A stretch of DNA of 64,000 bases from Hippophae tibetana (taxonomy: Eukaryota; Streptophyta; Magnoliopsida; Rosales; Elaeagnaceae): assembly GCA_037013495.1 (NCBI GenBank), contig JAZDXN010000022.1, positions 1 to 64,000 of the forward strand. The letters are read 5' to 3'. Positions within the stretch are counted from its first letter, which is position 1. Each line of letters begins with the position of its first letter. The notes beneath the pieces are model-generated. The model was not told the origin of the DNA and made no database searches. It saw only the letters and a program-made list of their open reading frames with translations. Below, one piece after another: positions 26,307-38,920 of the stretch. The translations under genes were made by a program, and so were the position numbers.

Positions 26307-27358
26307 GTACGCGTTAATTAATTTATAAGAGATTATTGTATGATATTTCATTTTTATAAAACAAAATTAGACATTTGGTTAGTTAAATTATATTAAATTA
26401 ATTTATTTTGTCTCAAATTAGTTGGTAAAAATAATGATTTTAAAAGAAGATAACTTATGAAATTTTGTAATTCTAATTTATGTTTGGAAAATTATTTGAT
26501 GTTGTCCTAATTATAAACTAATACGTGAAATAGTTTTTCGATAATAAAAACTAAATATGCCTATATAATCCTATAGTGTTGCTTGATATAGGTTTAAAAA
26601 TTATTTTCATAATTTAAATAATTTAATTGCATATTTCACCATCATCTAATATTAAGATTTGTGAATAATATTTAACCGTTAATTAGTAAATAATTATTTT
26701 ATTTAATCTAATATATATATTTATAGTTTTTACTTGTGTGATTTTTTTAATTTATTTCGTATAAAGGAAATGTTTTATTTGTTTAGCATTTTTAATAACA
26801 TTTAGTATAAACTAGTACGTATTAGTTTATTTATTTGAGATTATTATATCATATTTCATTTTTATCAAACAAAATAAGACATTTTGTTAGTTAAATAACA
26901 CTAAACTAATTTATTTTGACCCCAATTAGTTGGGAAAACTATGATTTTGTGTTATATTAACTTTTATATATATAAGTGTTTTGTAGTGAGATAATTTATG
27001 AAATTTTATAATCCTTATTTATATTTTTAGAATTATTAGACTTAATACTAATTATAAAGTCAATAAATCTAATAAATAGGTTTAAATTTTGTTTTGCATA
27101 ATTTAATTGTATTTTGTACCATCATGTCTACAATCTCCTTATTTTTAAATTTTGATTTTTTAATTTCATCTAATATTAAGATACATGTGGTATGTATGAT
27201 ATTTCACTCTCAATTGGTAAATAATTATTTCATTTAATCTAATATACACATTTATAGCTTTTACTTATGTTTGAATTTTTTAAATTATTTCATAGACGAA
27301 AAACTTTAGGTTTTATTTGTTTGTTTTTAACATTTCTAATAATATTTAGTACAAAGTA
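26307..27358 (+). repeat. Unit 25
   Basis: B half from 26,815. GATTATTGTATG, TTTGATGTTG, AAATAGTTTTTCG, ATAATCCTATAG. B has TCCTTATTTTTAAAT and CACTCTCAATTGG, then ACACATTTATAG and CATAGACG. Confidence 0.95.
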
Positions 27359-28409
27359 GTACGCGTTAATTAATTTATAAGAGATTATTATATGATATTT
27401 CATTTTTATAAAACAAAATTAGATATTTGGTTAGTTAAATTATATTAAATTAATTTATTTTGTCTCAAATTAGTTGGTAAAAACAATGATTTTGAAAGAA
27501 GATAACTTATGAAATTTTGTTATTTTAATTTATGTTTGGAAAATTATTAGATGTTGTCCTAATTATAAAGTAATATGTGAAATATTTTTTCGATAATAAA
27601 AGCTAAATATGCATAAATAATCATATAGTGTTGCTTGATATAGGTTTAAAAATTATTTTCAAAATTTAAATAATTTAATTGCATATTGCACCATCATCTA
27701 ATATTAAGATTTATGAATAATATTTAACCGTTAATTAGTAAATAATTATTTTATTTAATCTAATATATATATTTATAGTTTTTACTTGTGTCATTTTTTT
27801 AATTTATTTCGTATAAAGGAAATGTTTTATGTGTTTAGCATTTTTAATAACATTTGGTATAAACTAGTACGTATTAGTTTATTTATTTGAGATTATTATG
27901 TCATATTTCATTTTTATCAAACAAAATAAGACATTTTGTTAGTTAAATAACACTAAACTAATTTATTTTGACCCCAATTAGTTGGGAAAACTAGGATTTT
28001 GTGTTATATTAACTTTTATATATATAAGTGTTTTGTAGTGAGATAATTTATGAAATTTTATAATCCTTATTTATATTTTTAGAATTATTAGACTTAATAC
28101 TAATTATAAAGTCAATAAATCTAATAAATATGTTTAAATTTTGTTTTGCATAATTTAATTTTATTTTGTACCATCATGTCTACAATCTCCTTCTATTTAA
28201 ATTTTGATTTTTTAATTTCATCTAATATTAAGATATATGTGGGATGTATGATATTTCACCCTCAATTGGTAAATAATTATTTCATTTAATCTAATATATA
28301 TATTTATAGCTTTTACTTATGTTTTAATTATTTTAATTATTTCATACAGGAAAAACTTTAGGTTTTATTTATTGTTTTTAACATTTTTAATAATATTTAG
28401 TAAAAACTA
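27359..28409 (+). repeat. Unit 26
   Basis: Boundary AAGTAGTACGCG. GATATTTGG, CAATGATTTTGAAAGAAG. B half from 27,867, preceded by CATTTGGTATAAAC. B has AACTAGGATTTTG. The end changes to TTTATTGTTTTTAAC, a right-hand variant. Confidence 0.95.
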
Positions 28410-29462
28410 GTACGCGTTAATTAATTTATATGAGATTATTATATGATATTTGATTTTTATAAAACCAAATTAGACATTTGGTTAGTTAAATTATATTAAA
28501 TTAATTTATTTTGTCTCAAATTAGTTGGTAAAAATAATGATTTTAAAAGACGATAACTTATGAAATTTTGTAATTCTAATTTATGTTTAGAAAATTATTA
28601 GATGTTGTCATAATTATAAACTAACACGTGAAATATTTTTTCGATAATAAAAACTAAATATGCCTAAATAATCATATAGTGTTGCTTGATATAGGTTTAA
28701 AAATTATTTTCATAATTTAAATAATTTAATTGCATATTTCACCATCATCTAATATTAAGATTTATGAATGATATTTAACCGTTAATTAGTAAATAATTAT
28801 TTTATTTAATCTAATATATATATTTATAGTTTTTACTTGTGTGATTTGTTTAATTTATTTCGTATAAAGGAAATGTTTTATGTGTTTAGCATTTTTAATA
28901 ACATTTAGTATAAACTAGTACATATTAGTTTATTTATTTTTAGATTATTATATCATATTTCATTTTTATCAAACAAAATAAGACATTTTGTTAGTTAAAT
29001 AACACTAAACTAATTTATTTTGACCCCAATTAGTTGGGAAAACTATGATTTTGTGTTATATTAACTTTTATATATATAAGTGTTTTGTAGGGAGATAATT
29101 TATGAAATTTTATAATCCTTATTTATATTTTTAGAATTATTAGACTTAATACTAATTATAAAGTCAATAAATATAATAAATAGGTTTAAATTTTGTTTTG
29201 CATAATTTAATTGTATATTGTACCATCATGTCTACAATCTCCTTCTATTTAAATTTTGATTTTTTAATTTCATCTAATATTAAGATACATGTGGGATGTA
29301 TGATATTTCACCCTCAATTGGTAAATAATTATTTCATTTAATCTAATATACACATTTATAGCTTTTACTTATGTTTGAATTTTTTAAATTATTTCATAGA
29401 AGAAAAACTTTAGGTTTTATTTATTTGTTTTTAACATTTCTAATAATATTTAGTACAAAGTA
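28410..29462 (+). repeat. Unit 27, first right-hand A half
   Basis: First unit with TTATATGAGATT, GATATTTGATTTTT, ACCAAATTAG, GTTTAGAAA and ACTAACACG. B half from 28,918, with TAGTACATA, TTATTTTTAGATT, GTAGGGAG and AATATAATAAATAGG. The B part matches unit 48 far downstream. Confidence 0.95.
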
Positions 29463-30046
29463 GTACGCGTTAATTAATTTATAAGAGATTATTATATGAT
29501 ATTTCATTTTTATAAAACAAAATTAGATATTTGGTTAGTTAAATTATATTAAATTAATTTATTTTGTCTCAAATTAGTTGGTAAAAACAATGATTTTGAA
29601 AGAAGATAACTTATGAAATTTTGTTATTTTAATTTATGTTTGGAAAATTATTAGATGTTGTCCTAATTATAAAGTAATATGTGAAATATTTTTTCGATAA
29701 TAAAAGCTAAATATGCATAAATAATCATATAGTGTTGCTTGATATAGGTTTAAAAATTATTTTCATAATTTAAATAATTTAATTGCATATTTCACCATCA
29801 TCTAATATTAAGATTTATGAATGATATTTAACCGTTAATTAGTAAATAATTATTTTATTTAATCTAATATATATATTTATAGTTTTTACTTGTGTGATTT
29901 TTTTAATTTATTTCGTATAAAGGAAATGTTTTATGTGTTTAGCATTTTTAATAACATTTAGTATAAACTAGTACGTATTAGTTTATTTATTTGAGATTAT
30001 TATATCATATTTCATTTTTATCAAACAAAATAAGACATTTTGTTAG
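28690..30046 (+). repeat. Block shared with 50,764-52,120
   Basis: The end of unit 27's A half, its B half and unit 28's A half match units 48 and 49 at an offset of 22,074 bp (21 units). Shared markers are GATTTGTTTAATT, TTATTTTTAGATT, GTAGGGAG, AATATAATAAATAGG, ACACATTTATAG, CATAGAAG and AAGTAGTACGCG. Sequence outside both ends differs. Confidence 0.75.
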
Positions 30047-30514
30047 TTAAATAACACTAAACTAATTTATTTTGACCCCAATTAGTTGGGAAAACTATGA
30101 TTTTGTGTTATATTAACTTTTATATATATAAGTGTTTTGTAGTGAGATAATTTATGAAATTTTATAATCCTTATTTATATTTTTAGAATTGTTAGACTTC
30201 ATACTAATTATAAAGTCGATAAATCTAATAAATAGGTTTAAATTTTGTTTTGCATAATTTAATTGTATATTGTACCATCATGTCTACAATCTCCTTCTAT
30301 TTAAATTTTGATTTTTTAATTTCATCTATTATTAAGATACATGTGGTATGTATGATATTTCACCCCCAATTGTTAAATAATTATTTCATTTAATCTAATA
30401 TATATATTTATAGCTTTTACTTATGTTTTAATTATTTTAATTATTTCATACAGGAAAAACTTTAGGTTTTATTTATTTGTTTTTAACATTTTTAAAAATA
30501 TTTAGTACAAACTA
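29463..30514 (+). repeat. Unit 28
   Basis: Boundary AAGTAGTACGCG. GATATTTGG, CAATGATTTTGAAAGAAG. B half from 29,971, with GAATTGTTAGACTTCATAC, GTCGATAAATC, TCTATTATTAAG and CACCCCCAATTGTT. The A half matches unit 49. Confidence 0.95.
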
Positions 30515-31565
30515 GTACGCGTTAATTAATTTATAAGAGATTATTATATGATATTTCATTTTTATAAAACAAAATTAGGTATTTGGTTAGTTAAATTATA
30601 TTAAATTAATTTATTTTGTCTCAAATTAGTTGGTAAAAATAATGATTTTAAAAGACGATAACTTATGAAATTTTGTAATTCTAATTTATGTTTGGAAAAT
30701 TATTTGATGTTGTCATAATTATAAACTAATACGTGAAATATGTTTTCGATAATAAAAACTAAATATGATTAAATAATCATATAGTGTTGCTTGATATAGG
30801 TTTAAAAATTATTTTCATAATTTAAATAATTTAATCGCTTATTGCACCATCATCTAATATTAAGATTTATGAATGATATTTAACCGTTAATTAGTAAATA
30901 ATTATTTTATTTAATCTAATATATATATTTATCGTTTTTACTTGTGTGATTTTTTTAATTTATTTCGTATAAAGGAAATGTTTTATGTGTTTAGCATTTT
31001 TAATAACATTTAGTATAAACTAGTACGTATTAGTTTATTTATTTGAGATTATTATATCATATTTCATTTTTATCAAACAAAATAAGACATTTTGTTAGTT
31101 AAATAACACTAAACTAATTTATTTTGACCCCAATTAGTTGGGAAAACTATGATTTTGTGTTATATTAACTTTTATATATATAAGTGTTTTGTAGTGAGAT
31201 AATTTATGAAATTTTATAATCCTTATTTGTATTTTTAGAATTATTAGACTTAATACTAATTATAAAGTCAATAAATCTAATAAATAGGTTTAATTTTTGT
31301 TTTGCGTAATTTAATTGTATATTGTACCATCATGTCTACAATCTCCTTCTATTTAAATTTTCATTTTTTAATTTCATCTAATATTAAGATACATGTGGGA
31401 TGTATGATATTTCACCCTCAATTGGTAAATAATTATTTCATTTAATCTAATATATATATTTATAGCTTTTACTTATGTTTCAATTATTTTAATTATGTCA
31501 TACAGGAAAAACTTTAGGTTTTATTTATTGTTTTTAACATTTTTAATAATATTTAGTACAAACTA
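30515..31565 (+). repeat. Unit 29
   Basis: B half from 31,023. TTAGGTATTTGG, TTTGATGTTG, ATGATTAAATAATC, TTAATCGCTTATTGC, TTATCGTTTTTAC. B shows GCGTAATTTAATTG, which then dominates to 49 kb. Confidence 0.95.
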
Positions 31566-32615
31566 GTACGCGTTAATTAATTTATATGAGATTATTATAT
31601 GATATTTGATTTTTATAAAACCAAATTAGACATTTGGTTAGTTAAATTATATTAAATTAATTTATTTTGTCTCAAATTAGTTGGTAAAAATAATGATTTT
31701 AAAAGAAGATATCTTATGAAATTTTGTTTTTTTAATTTATGTTTGGAAAATTATTAGATGTTGTCATAATTATAAACTAACACGTGAAATATTTTTTCGA
31801 TAATAAAAACTAAATATGCCTAAATAATCATACAGTGTTGCTTGATATAGGTTTAAAAATTATTTTCATAATTTAAATAATTTAATCGCATATTGCACCA
31901 TCATCTAATATTAAGATTTATGAATGATATTTAACCGTTAATTAGTAAATAATTATTTTATTTAATCTAATATATATATTTATCGTTTTTACTTGTGTGA
32001 TTTTTTTAATTTATTTCGTATAAAGGAAATGTTTTATGTGTTTAGCATTTTTAATAACATTTAGTATAAACTAGTACGTATTAGTTTATTTATTTGAGAT
32101 TATTATATCATATTTCATTTTTATCAAACAAAATAAGACATTTTGTTAGTTAAATAACACTAAACTAATTTATTTTGACCCCAATTAGTTGGGAAAACTA
32201 TGATTTTGTGTTATATTAACTTTTATATATATAAGTGTTTTGTAGTGAGATAATTTATGAAATTTTATAATCCTTATTTGTATTTTTAGAATTATTAGAC
32301 TTAATACTAATTATAAAGTCAATAAATCTAATAAATAGGTTTAATTTTTGTTTTGCGTAATTTAATTGTATATTGTACCATCATGTCTACAATCTCCTTC
32401 TATTTAAATTTTGATTTTTTAATTTCATCTATTATTAAGATACATGTGGTATGTATGATATTTCACCCCCAATTGTTAAATAATTATTTCATTTAATCTA
32501 ATATATATTTATAGCTTTTACTTATGTTTTAATTATTTTAATTATTTCATATAGGAAAAACTTTAGGTTTTATTTATTTGTTTTTAACATTTTTAAAAAT
32601 ATTTAGTACAAACTA
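31566..32615 (+). repeat. Unit 30
   Basis: B half from 32,074. TTATATGAGATT, TTTGATTTTT, ACCAAATTAG, GAAGATATC, GTTTTTTTAATT. Type repeated in units 32, 34, 37 and 39. Confidence 0.95.
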
Positions 32616-33666
32616 GTACGCGTTAATTAATTTATAAGAGATTATTATATGATATTTCATTTTTATAAAACAAAATTAGGTATTTGGTTAGTTAAATTAT
32701 ATTAAATTAATTTATTTTGTCTCAAATTAGTTGGTAAAAATAATGATTTTAAAAGACGATAACTTATGAAATTTTGTAATTCTAATTTATGTTTGCAAAA
32801 TTATTTGATGTTGTCATAATTATAAACTAATACGTGAAATATGTTTTCGATAATAAAAACTAAATATGATTAAATAATCATATAGTGTTCCTTGATATAG
32901 GTTTAAAAATTATTTTCATAATTTAAATAATTTAATCGCTTATTGCACCATCATCTAATATTAAGATTTATGAATGATATTTAACCGTTAATTAGTAAAT
33001 AATTATTTTATTTAATCTAATATATATATTTATCGTTTTTACTTGTGTGATTTTTTTAATTTATTTCCTATAAAGGAAATGTTTTATGTGTTTAGCATTT
33101 TTAATAACATTTAGTATAAACTAGTACGTATTAGTTTATTTATTTGAGATTATTATATCATATTTCATTTTTATCAAACAAAATAAGACATTTTGTTAGT
33201 TAAATAACACTAAACTAATTTATTTTGACCCCAATTAGTTGGGAAAACTATGATTTTGTGTTATATTAACTTTTATATATATAAGTGTTTTGGAGTGAGA
33301 TAATTTATGAAATTTTATAATCCTTATTTGTATTTTTAGAATTATTAGACTTAATACTAATTATAAAGTCAATAAATCTAATAAATAGGTTTAATTTTTG
33401 TTTTGCGTAATTTAATTGTATATTGTACCATCATGTCTACAATCTCCTTCTATTTAAATTTTCATTTTTTAATTTCATCTAATATTAAGATACATGTGGG
33501 ATGTATGATATTTCACCCTCAATTGGTAAATAATTATTTCATTTAATCTAATATATATATTTATAGCTTTTACTTATGTTTCAATTATTTTAATTATGTC
33601 ATACAGGAAAAACTTTAGGTTTTATTTATTGTTTTTAACATTTTTAATAATATTTAGTACAAACTA
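32616..33666 (+). repeat. Unit 31
   Basis: B half from 33,124. TTAGGTATTTGG, GTTTGCAAAATT, GTTCCTTGATATAGG, TTTCCTATAAAGG. B has GTTTTGGAGTGAG. Same type as units 33 and 38. Confidence 0.95.
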
Positions 33667-34716
33667 GTACGCGTTAATTAATTTATATGAGATTATTATA
33701 TGATATTTGATTTTTATAAAACCAAATTAGACATTTGGTTAGTTAAATTATATTAAATTAATTTATTTTGTCTCAAATTAGTTGGTAAAAATAATGATTT
33801 TAAAAGAAGATATCTTATGAAATTTTGTTTTTTTAATTTATGTTTGGAAAATTATTAGATGTTGTCATAATTATAAACTAACACGTGAAATATTTTTTCG
33901 ATAATAAAAACTAAATATGCCTAAATAATCATACAGTGTTGCTTGATATAGGTTTAAAAATTATTTTCATAATTTAAATAATTTAATCGCATATTGCACC
34001 ATCATCTAATATTAAGATTTATGAATGATATTTAACCGTTAATTAGTAAATAATTATTTTATTTAATCTAATATATATATTTATCGTTTTTACTTGTGTG
34101 ATTTTTTTAATTTATTTCGTATAAAGGAAATGTTTTATGTGTTTAGCATTTTTAATAACATTTAGTATAAACTAGTACGTATTAGTTTATTTATTTGAGA
34201 TTATTATATCATATTTCATTTTTATCAAACAAAATAAGACATTTTGTTAGTTAAATAACACTAAACTAATTTATTTTGACCCCAATTAGTTGGGAAAACT
34301 ATGATTTTGTGTTATATTAACTTTTATATATATAAGTGTTTTGTAGTGAGATAATTTATGAAATTTTATAATCCTTATTTGTATTTTTAGAATTATTAGA
34401 CTTAATACTAATTATAAAGTCAATAAATCTAATAAATAGGTTTAATTTTTGTTTTGCGTAATTTAATTGTATATTGTACCATCATGTCTACAATCTCCTT
34501 CTATTTAAATTTTGATTTTTTAATTTCATCTATTATTAAGATACATGTGGTATGTATGATATTTCACCCCCAATTGTTAAATAATTATTTCATTTAATCT
34601 AATATATATTTATAGCTTTTACTTATGTTTTAATTATTTTAATTATTTCATATAGGAAAAACTTTAGGTTTTATTTATTTGTTTTTAACATTTTTAAAAA
34701 TATTTAGTACAAACTA
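33667..34716 (+). repeat. Unit 32
   Basis: B half from 34,175. Near-copy of unit 30, 2,101 bp upstream, and of unit 37, 5,254 bp downstream. Confidence 0.95.
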
Positions 34717-35767
34717 GTACGCGTTAATTAATTTATAAGAGATTATTATATGATATTTCATTTTTATAAAACAAAATTAGGTATTTGGTTAGTTAAATTA
34801 TATTAAATTAATTTATTTTGTCTCAAATTAGTTGGTAAAAATAATGATTTTAAAAGACGATAACTTATGAAATTTTGTAATTCTAATTTATGTTTGCAAA
34901 ATTATTTGATGTTGTCATAATTATAAACTAATACGTGAAATATGTTTTCGATAATAAAAACTAAATATGATTAAATAATCATATAGTGTTCCTTGATATA
35001 GGTTTAAAAATTATTTTCATAATTTAAATAATTTAATCGCTTATTGCACCATCATCTAATATTAAGATTTATGAATGATATTTAACCGTTAATTAGTAAA
35101 TAATTATTTTATTTAATCTAATATATATATTTATCGTTTTTACTTGTGTGATTTTTTTAATTTATTTCCTATAAAGGAAATGTTTTATGTGTTTAGCATT
35201 TTTAATAACATTTAGTATAAACTAGTACGTATTAGTTTATTTATTTGAGATTATTATATCATATTTCATTTTTATCAAACAAAATAAGACATTTTGTTAG
35301 TTAAATAACACTAAACTAATTTATTTTGACCCCAATTAGTTGGGAAAACTATGATTTTGTGTTATATTAACTTTTATATATATAAGTGTTTTGGAGTGAG
35401 ATAATTTATGAAATTTTATAATCCTTATTTGTATTTTTAGAATTATTAGACTTAATACTAATTATAAAGTCAATAAATCTAATAAATAGGTTTAATTTTT
35501 GTTTTGCGTAATTTAATTGTATATTGTACCATCATGTCTACAATCTCCTTCTATTTAAATTTTCATTTTTTAATTTCATCTAATATTAAGATACATGTGG
35601 GATGTATGATATTTCACCCTCAATTGGTAAATAATTATTTCATTTAATCTAATATATATATTTATAGCTTTTACTTATGTTTCAATTATTTTAATTATGT
35701 CATACAGGAAAAACTTTAGGTTTTATTTATTGTTTTTAACATTTTTAATAATATTTAGTACAAACTA
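34717..35767 (+). repeat. Unit 33
   Basis: B half from 35,225. Near-copy of unit 31 (GTTTGCAAAATT, TTTCCTATAAAGG, GTTTTGGAG). Confidence 0.95.
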
Positions 35768-36818
35768 GTACGCGTTAATTAATTTATATGAGATTATTAT
35801 ATGATATTTGATTTTTATAAAACCAAATTAGACATTTGGTTAGTTAAATTATATTAAATTAATTTATTTTGTCTCAAATTAGTTGGTAAAAATAATGATT
35901 TTAAAAGAAGATATCTTATGAAATTTTGTTTTTTTAATTTATGTTTGGAAAATTATTAGATGTTGTCATAATTATAAACTAACACGTGAAATATATTTTC
36001 GATAATAAAAACTAAATATGCCTAAATAATCATACAGTGTTGCTTGATATAGGTTTAAAAATTATTTTCATAATTTAAATAATTTAATCGCATATTGCAC
36101 CATCATCTAATATTAAGATTTATGAATGATATTTAACCATTAATTAGTAAATAATTATTTTATTTAATCTAATATATATATTTATCGTTTTTACTTGTGT
36201 GATTTTTTTAATTTATTTCGTATAAAGGAAATGTTTTATGTGTTTAGCATTTTTAATAACATTTAGTATAAACTAGTACCTATTAGTTTATTTATTTGAG
36301 ATTATTATATCATATTTCATTTATATCAAACAAAATAAGACATTTTGTTAGTTAAATAACACTAAACTAATTTATTTTGACCCCAATTAGTTGGGAAAAC
36401 TATGATTTTGTGTTATATTAACTTTTATATATATAAGTGTTTTGTAGTGAGATAATTTATGAAATTTTATAATCCTTATTTGTATTTTTAGAATTATTAG
36501 ACTTAATACTAATTATAAAGTCAATAAATCTAATAAATAGGTTTAAATTTTGTTTTGCGTAATTTAATTGTATATTGTACCATCATGTCTACAATCTCCT
36601 TCTATTTAAATTTTGATTTTTTAATTTCATCTAATATTAAGATACATGTGGGATGTATGATATTTCACCCTCAATTGGTAAATAATTATTTCATTTAATC
36701 TAATATATATATTTATAGCTTTTACTAATGTTTTAATTGTTTTAATTATGTCATACAGGAAAAACTTTAGGTTTTATTTATTATTTTTAACATTTTTAAT
36801 AATATTTAGTACAAACTA
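35768..36818 (+). repeat. Unit 34
   Basis: B half from 36,276, reading TAGTACCTA. A half as unit 30, but with AAATATATTTTCG and AACCATTAATT (CpG lost). B has TTTATATCAAAC. The same set recurs in unit 39. Confidence 0.95.
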
Positions 36819-37869
36819 GTACGCGTTAAGTAATTTATAAGAGATTATTATATGATATTTCATTTTTATAAAACCAAATTAGACATTTGGTTAGTTAAAT
36901 TATATTAAATTAATTTATTTTGTCTCAAATTAGTTGGTAAAAATAATGATTTTAAAAGACGATAACTTATGAAATTTTGTAATTCTAATTTATGTTTAGA
37001 AAATTATTAGATGTTGTCATAATTATAAACTAATACGTGAAATATTTTTTCGATAATAACAACTAAATATGCCTATATAATCATACAGTGTTTCTTGATA
37101 TAGGTTTAAAAATTATTTTCATAATTTAAATAATTTAATTGCATATTTCACCATCATCTAATATTAAGATTTGTGAATGATATTTAACCGTTAATTAGTA
37201 AATAATTATTTTATTTAATCTAATATATATATTTATAGTTTTTACTTGTGTGATTTTTTTAATTTATTTCGTATAAAGGAAATGTTTTATGTGTTTAGCA
37301 TTTTTAATAACATTTAGTATAAACTAGTACATATTAGTTTATTTATTTGAGATTATTATATCATATTTCATTTTTATCAAACAAAATAAGACATTTTGTT
37401 AGTTAAATAACACTAAACTAATTTATTTTGACCCCAATTAGTTGGGAAAACTATGATTTTGTGTTATATTAACTTTTATATATATAAGTGTTTTGTAGTG
37501 AGATAATTTATGAAATTTTATAATCCTTATTTGTATTTTTAGAATTATTAGACTTAATACTAATTATAAAGTCAATAAATCTAATAAATAGGTTTAAATT
37601 TTGTTTTGCGTAATTTAATTGTATATTGTACCATCATGTCTACAATCTCCTTCTATTTAAATTTTGATTTTTTAATTTCATCTAATATTAAGATACATGT
37701 GGGATGTATGATATTTCACCCTCAATTGGTAAATAATTATTTCATTTAATCTAATATATATATTTATAGCTTTTACTTATGTTTTAATTATTTTAATTAT
37801 GTCATACAGGAAAAACTTTAGGTTTTATTTATTATTTTTAACATTTTTAATAATATTTAGTACAAACTA
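36819..37869 (+). repeat. Unit 35
   Basis: B half from 37,327 (TAGTACATA). First unit with TTAAGTAATTTATAAG. ACCAAATTAG, AAAAGACG, GTTTAGAAA. Recurs as unit 40. Confidence 0.95.
37433..37446. other. CCCAA-TTAG-TTGGG inverted repeat in the B half
   Basis: A 5-bp stem (CCCAA/TTGGG) with a 4-base loop occurs in most B halves, here in unit 35. Other B halves carry CCCGAATTAGTTGGG, CACGAATTAG or CACAATTAG, which weaken the stem. The A half has CTCAAATTAGTTGG at the same place. It is the only compact GC-containing hairpin I see in the unit; function is unknown. Confidence 0.55.
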
Positions 37870-38920
37870 GTACGCGTTAAGTAATTTATAAGAGATTATT
37901 ATATGATATTTCATTTTGATAAAACCAAATTAGACATTTGGTTAGTTAAATTATATTAAATTAATTTATTTTGTCTCAAATTAGTTGGTAAAAATAATGA
38001 TTTTGAAAGAAGATAACTTATGAAATTTTGTTTTTTTAATTTATGTTTAGAAAATTATTAGATGTTGTCCTAATTATAAAGTAATAGGTGAAATATTTTT
38101 TCGATAATAAAAGCTAAATATGCATAAATAATCATACAGTGTTGCTTGATATAGGTTTAAAAATTATTTTAATAATTTAAATAATTTAATCGCATATTGC
38201 ACCACCATCTAATATTAAGATTTATAAATAATATTTAACCGTTAATTAGTAAATAATTATTTTATTTAATCTAATATATATATTTATAGTTTTTACTTGT
38301 GTCATTTTTTTAATTTATTTCGTATAAAGGAAATGTTTTATGTGTTTAGCATTTTTAATAACATTTAGTATAAACTAGTACGTATTAGTTTATTTATTTG
38401 AGATTATTATATCATATTTCATTTATATCAAACAAAATAAGACATTTTGTTAGTTAAATAACACTAAACTAATTTATTTTGACCACAATTAGTTAGGAAA
38501 ACTATGATTTTGTGTTATATTAACTTTTATATATATAAGTGTTTTGTAGTGAGATAATTTATGAAATTTTATAATCCTTATTTGTATTTTTAGAATTATT
38601 AGACTTAATACTAATTATAAAGTCAATAAATCTAATAAATAGGTTTAAATTTTGTTTTGCGTAATTTAATTGTATATTGTACCATCATGTCTACAATCTC
38701 CTTCTATTTAAATTTTCATTTTTTAATTTCATCTAATATTAAGATACATGTGGTATGTATGATATTTCACCCTCAATTGGTAAATAATTATTTCATTTAA
38801 TCTAATATATATATTTATAGCTTTTACTTATGTTTCAATTATTTTAATTATGTCATACAGGAAAAACTTTAGGTTTTATTTATTGTTTTTAACATTTTTA
38901 ATAATATTTAGTACAAACTA
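37870..38920 (+). repeat. Unit 36
   Basis: B half from 38,378. CATTTTGATAAAACC, GAAAGAAG, AGTAATAGGTG, TTTTAATAATTT, CACCACCATC. Recurs as unit 41. Confidence 0.95.

Larger units (their letters stand above)
21045..31565 (+). repeat. Mosaic zone, units 20-29
   Basis: No regular higher-order period spans this stretch. It holds pairs of related units (21 with 23; 24 with 25; 26 with 28) and combines blocks seen elsewhere in the window. The first right-hand variants (TATGAG, ACCAAATTAG, TTTATTGTTTTTAAC, GCGTAATTTAATTG, TTATCGTTTTT) enter between about 28.3 and 31.3 kb. Confidence 0.75.
31566..36818 (+). repeat. Higher-order block 4: 2,101-bp two-unit repeat
   Basis: Units 30/31 and 32/33 are successive near-identical copies (31,566-33,666 and 33,667-35,767). 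Unit 34 begins a third copy that diverges toward its end. Private shared markers: GAAGATATC, GTTTGCAAAATT, TTTCCTATAAAGG and GTTTTGGAGTGAG. Confidence 0.88.
33667..38920 (+). repeat. Five-unit segment, copy 1 (~5.25 kb)
   Basis: Units 32-36 in this order reappear as units 37-41, offset by 5,254 bp. The rare marker TAGTACCTA (unit 34 and unit 39) and the order of GTTTTGGAG, AACCATTAATT and CATTTTGATAAAACC markers fix the correspondence. Confidence 0.88.
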
